Part shown: positions 6,993 to 9,241 of the stretch, piece by piece
How positions within the stretch are numbered: the first letter of the stretch is position 1
How the letters are laid out: the number at the start of each line of letters is the position of its first letter
Source of the DNA: Gammaproteobacteria bacterium
GTDB lineage: Bacteria; Pseudomonadota; Gammaproteobacteria; GRL18
Length of the DNA stretch: 9,241 bases
NCBI GenBank assembly: GCA_030632625.1
Contig: DAOVUK010000087.1
Span: 1 to 9,241, forward strand
Reading direction: 5' to 3'
Program-made: the position numbers and the translations under genes
The notes under the pieces: generated by a model
Seen by the model: the letters and a program-made list of their open reading frames with translations, nothing else
What the model was told of the DNA's origin: nothing
Databases searched by the model: none

Positions 6993-7021
6993 TTTAGTAA
7001 GTGTCTTTTTTTAAATATCAA

Positions 7022-7033
7022 CCTGGGTTCAGG
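7022..7033 (+). other. Small hairpin in the trmD-rplS gap
   Basis: CCTG (7022-7025), loop GGTT, CAGG (7030-7033) lies in the 65-base gap between trmD and rplS, 13 bases before the rplS Shine-Dalgarno GGAG (7047-7050). There is no following T-run. It might influence mRNA processing or the higher output of rplS relative to trmD, but the stem is only four pairs. Confidence 0.25.
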
Positions 7034-7057
7034 GCCTAAGGTAATCGGAGCAAAAGA

Positions 7058-7405
7058 ATGAGCAATATAATTAATGCTATCAACGCAGAACAAATGGGAC
7101 GTGAAGTGCCTAAATTTGGCCCTGGTGATACAGTGGTTGTAAATGTAAAAGTAAAAGAAGGTGAGCGTGAGCGTATTCAGGCTTTTGAAGGCGTGGTCAT
7201 TGCTATTCGTAACCGTGGTATCGATTCTGCATTTACTGTGCGTAAGATTTCTTATGGCGAAGGTGTTGAACGTGTATTCCAGACTTACAGCACAATGGTT
7301 GACAGCATTACTGTGAAGCGTCGTGGTGATGTGCGTCGTTCTAAACTGTATTATCTGCGTGATCGTCATGGTAAGTCTGCACGTATTAAAGAAAAATTAA
7401 GCTAA
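7058..7405 (+). CDS. rplS: 50S ribosomal protein L19
   Basis: A 115-residue protein, the same length as E. coli L19. It carries the family blocks [34 protein letters not shown] (near residues 41-54), [10 protein letters not shown] and the basic end [29 protein letters not shown]19 sits at the 30S-50S interface. The ATG start has GGAG seven bases upstream, much stronger than the sites of rimM and trmD. This fits the need for more L19 than TrmD from the same mRNA. It is the last gene of the operon and is followed by an intrinsic terminator 40 bases beyond the stop. Confidence 0.98.
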   Translation: MSNIINAINAEQMGREVPKFGPGDTVVVNVKVKEGERERIQAFEGVVIAIRNRGIDSAFTVRKISYGEGVERVFQTYSTMVDSITVKRRGDVRRSKLYYLRDRHGKSARIKEKLS

Positions 7406-7445
7406 GTAATACCTTAAGTTCTATCGCTTTGAAGAGCATGAATAT

Positions 7446-7478
7446 AAAAAGGACGCTTGAATCAAGGGTCCTTTTTTT
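7446..7478 (+). terminator. Intrinsic terminator of the rpsP-rplS operon
   Basis: AAAAAGGAC pairs with GTCCTTTTT, and inside it CTTG pairs with CAAG around a three-base loop, with one G-G mismatch between the two stems. The 3' arm runs into seven T (7472-7478). The A-tract on the 5' side would let it work to some degree in reverse too. The T-run ends directly at the ATG of the next gene. Confidence 0.9.
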
Positions 7479-8093
7479 ATGACTGTTTTTTATACAATTG
7501 TTCCTTTTAGCACAAATGAAGGAACACCTTTCTCTGTTTCTGAACTGCTTTATCTCTGTGTTTCTTTTTCCTGCACAGATTCTGCTTACGTTATTACTGG
7601 AATCCGCTATTGTCAAAATGCCGATCAGGAAAAATATCAAAAAAAATCCACAGCGGATGCTCAGCAGGCATTTTCTGCCAGCGATGATTTATTGTATGCC
7701 GGAAAAATTCAATCTGAACTGCAGGACTATTTTAATAAACCACAGTTTCAGTTTTCGTTAGCCTGTGATCTTCAACTGGGCACGCCGTTTCAACAGCGTG
7801 TGTGGCAGGCGTTGACCGAGATCCCCCCTGGTGAAGTAAGAACCTATGGTGAATTGGCAAAAGAGCTTAACAGCAGTGCCAGAGCCGTTGGTAATGCCTG
7901 TCGGCGCAATCTTTTTCCGCTGATTGTGCCCTGTCATCGAGTCGTTTCCGCTGCCGGGATTGGCGGTTATGCCGGTGATACTGCAGATACACAAAAAGGT
8001 CAGATTAATTTCCTGCAGATAAAACAGTGGCTGCTGGCTCATGAAGCCACTGCTCATAAAAAAGGCAATGATGAAAAAAGTCACCTTAAATAA
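7479..8093 (+). CDS. ogt: Methylated-DNA-[protein]-cysteine S-methyltransferase (Ogt/MGMT family)
   Basis: A 204-residue protein that would remove alkyl groups from O6-alkylguanine onto its own cysteine. The catalytic domain (about 100-190) is well conserved: GTPFQQRVWQALTEIPPGEV (101-120), TYGELAKEL (122-130, DNA-binding helix with Tyr123), ARAVGNACRRN (134-144, arginine finger Arg135) and LIVPCHRVV (148-156), with active-site Cys152. The usual NGxNP before it reads CRRNLF. GYAGD (163-167) follows. The N-terminal part (1-95) is poorly conserved, as is normal in the family. ATG at 7479 is the only usable start and touches the T-run of the rplS terminator. The possible Shine-Dalgarno AAGGG (7464-7468) is inside the terminator's 3' arm. 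No clear promoter was found in front of it. It overlaps the xerD start by about 23 bases, so the two are probably co-translated. Confidence 0.9.
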   Translation: MTVFYTIVPFSTNEGTPFSVSELLYLCVSFSCTDSAYVITGIRYCQNADQEKYQKKSTADAQQAFSASDDLLYAGKIQSELQDYFNKPQFQFSLACDLQLGTPFQQRVWQALTEIPPGEVRTYGELAKELNSSARAVGNACRRNLFPLIVPCHRVVSAAGIGGYAGDTADTQKGQINFLQIKQWLLAHEATAHKKGNDEKSHLK

Positions 8094-8997
8094 AGCACAA
8101 CTGGAGCAGGATGAACAGCTGATAGAACAGTTTCTGGATGCTCTGTGGCTGGAATACGGTTTGAGTAAACACACTCTGAGTGCTTATCAGACGGACTTAA
8201 ATGGACTGGCTAAATGGTCAGCCGGCGGCAGGGCTGCTCAGCTTATTTCCCTGAATAAAGAAAATTTACAGGCTTATCTGGCATTTCGCTTTGAACAGGG
8301 GATTAAAGCTCGCTCTACTGCGCGAATGCTGTCAACTCTGCGTCGTTTTTATCAGTATCTGATTCGGGAAAATCAAATTAGTATTGATCCCAGTGCCTTA
8401 TTAGAGTCACCCAAGCTGGGGCGGCCATTACCAAAAACAATGTCTGAACGGGAAGTCGAAGCGCTATTAGAGGCACCTGATACAGATGATCTTCTGGGAT
8501 TGCGGGATAGGGCCATGCTGGAACTCATCTATGCAACAGGACTGAGGGTCTCTGAGCTGGTCGGACTGGATATTTACGGAGCTAACCTGCAGCAGGGTAT
8601 TGTGCGTGTTACCGGTAAAGGTAATAAAGAACGCCTGGTGCCTATGGGAGAAGAAGCTTTAAGCTGGATTGCCCGTTATCTGAAAAATGCTCGTGCGGAT
8701 TTATTAGGTGCTGCCGTCTCCGATAAATTATTTGTCACCCGCCGGGGAGGCGGAATGACGCGGCAAACCTTTTGGTATATGATAAAACGTTATGCACAAA
8801 TAGCGGGTATTTCCAGCACTTTATCACCCCATGTATTACGCCATGCTTTTGCGACTCATTTATTGAATCATGGTGCTGATCTGCGTGTTGTGCAGATGTT
8901 ATTGGGGCATAGTGATTTATCGACTACTCAGATTTATACTCATATTGCTAAAGAACGTCTGAAAGAACTGCACGCGCAGCATCATCCCAGAGCTTAG
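8071..8997 (+). CDS. xerD: Site-specific tyrosine recombinase XerD
   Basis: A 308-residue recombinase (E. coli 298) that with XerC resolves chromosome dimers at dif under FtsK control. The N-terminal SAM-like core-binding domain spans about 15-105 (IEQFLDALWLEYGLSKHTLSAY). The catalytic domain follows, with all six expected residues: Arg159 (ATGLRVSELVGL), Lys183 (TGKGNKERLVP), His254 and Arg257 (SPHVLRHAFATH), His280 (LLGHSD) and nucleophile Tyr289 (TQIYTH). It ends HHPRA like E. coli XerD, which favours XerD over XerC. I chose ATG 8071 because AAAGG ends five bases before it. ATG 8068 (spacing two) and ATG 8041 (no ribosome binding site) are alternatives that add 1 or 10 residues. The start lies inside the end of ogt (stop at 8093). 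Confidence 0.96.
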   Translation: MKKVTLNKAQLEQDEQLIEQFLDALWLEYGLSKHTLSAYQTDLNGLAKWSAGGRAAQLISLNKENLQAYLAFRFEQGIKARSTARMLSTLRRFYQYLIRENQISIDPSALLESPKLGRPLPKTMSEREVEALLEAPDTDDLLGLRDRAMLELIYATGLRVSELVGLDIYGANLQQGIVRVTGKGNKERLVPMGEEALSWIARYLKNARADLLGAAVSDKLFVTRRGGGMTRQTFWYMIKRYAQIAGISSTLSPHVLRHAFATHLLNHGADLRVVQMLLGHSDLSTTQIYTHIAKERLKELHAQHHPRA

Positions 8998-9009
8998 GGG
9001 TTATAAGAA

Positions 9010-9037
9010 TTGACAATTTTATTTTGCTAATTAAAAT
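9010..9037 (+). promoter_or_regulatory. Promoter-like sequence downstream of xerD, pointing out of the window
   Basis: A perfect TTGACA (9010-9015) is followed by 16 bases and TAAAAT (9032-9037, five of six). Transcription would begin near 9044 and cross about 200 bases with no convincing gene before leaving the window. It may serve the next gene on the plus strand or a small RNA. AT-rich context makes chance matches fairly likely. Confidence 0.4.
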
Positions 9038-9069
9038 GGACAGGGTTTAGTTATTAGCAGCCATTATTT

Positions 9070-9223
9070 ATTGGGTGTAGTTCTTTTGCTACGATATTCG
9101 AAAATAACAACTTTAGGCGAATAAATTCGCCCCTACATGACCGAAGTCCGTAGTGTAGACATAATGTATTGAACCTGTCCCACTTCAGCATCGTAGGTTA
9201 AGCTTAAAGTTGGAACACCCAAT
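9070..9223. repeat. Region flanked by a 9-bp perfect inverted repeat
   Basis: ATTGGGTGT (9070-9078) and ACACCCAAT (9215-9223) are exact inverted copies bounding 154 bases that include the REP-like hairpin. A second, interleaved inverted pair is GGACAGG (9038-9044) and CCTGTCC (9174-9180). This looks like intergenic repeat DNA, but no target-site duplication could be identified. Nothing else is recognised in 8998-9241. Confidence 0.35.
9116..9136 (-). repeat. REP-like hairpin with GTAG foot
   Basis: On the minus strand GTAG (9136-9133) is followed by one G and then a hairpin: GGCGAA, four-base loop, TTCGCC (9131-9116). GTAG directly before a short GC-rich stem is the hallmark of REP sequences processed by RAYT-type transposases. 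The stem differs in sequence from the palindromes at 4994-5084, so this would be a second family. Confidence 0.5.
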
Positions 9224-9241
9224 CTCAGAGCTACCCTAAAG

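Noticed and set aside
6989..7369. 126-codon minus-strand frame opposite rplS
   Set aside because: It is fully antisense to the well-conserved L19 gene, with a Thr/His-rich peptide typical of a shadow frame.
7443..7448. TATAAA as a -10 box for ogt
   Set aside because: No -35 match lies at 16-18 bases, and the predicted start would fall within the terminator stem.
9010..9037. AT-rich inverted repeat after xerD as its terminator
   Set aside because: The ATTTTA/TAAAAT pairing is only A-T pairs and has no T-run after it.

Overview
The window is chromosomal DNA from a gammaproteobacterium of moderate to low GC content (judged by eye, not computed). The core is the conserved block corB-ypjD / ffh / rpsP-rimM-trmD-rplS, arranged as in E. 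coli, followed by an alkylguanine methyltransferase gene and xerD. The proteins align well from memory with the E. coli family members. I cannot fix the genus.

Layout. On the minus strand: the 5' part of a gene for an exported thioredoxin-like protein (1-272, cut by the window edge), a two-domain FHA protein (339-956), a hairpin-plus-T-run terminator (1065-1088), corB (1132-2424) and ypjD (2437-3240). The last two form a two-gene operon behind a clear promoter at 3268-3296. Reading the other way from the same 283-bp gap, ffh (3524-4900) has its own promoter with a perfect -10 box. The largest gene-free stretch (4901-5323) holds a 44-bp tandem repeat that begins at the ffh stop codon, a 91-bp pair of GTAG-ended palindromes resembling a REP doublet (REPIN), then a probable promoter and a leader with two hairpins before rpsP. 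rpsP, rimM, trmD and rplS form a tight operon closed by a strong intrinsic terminator (7446-7478). An ogt-type gene starts at the last base of that terminator's neighbourhood (7479), and xerD overlaps its 3' end. The last 244 bases have no convincing gene. They carry a good promoter-like sequence pointing out of the window, a second GTAG-type REP hairpin and several inverted repeats.

Function. Ffh targets membrane proteins. RpsP, RimM, TrmD and RplS serve ribosome structure, 30S maturation and tRNA modification. CorB and YpjD are inner-membrane proteins of ion homeostasis and of the cytochrome c assembly superfamily. Ogt repairs alkylated DNA and XerD resolves chromosome dimers. The genes are ordinary. 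The less ordinary material is in the intergenic DNA (tandem repeats, paired palindromes, two apparent REP families), in the ogt start next to the rplS terminator, and in the non-ATG starts of three genes. I found no convincing evidence of a wholly new multi-gene system.
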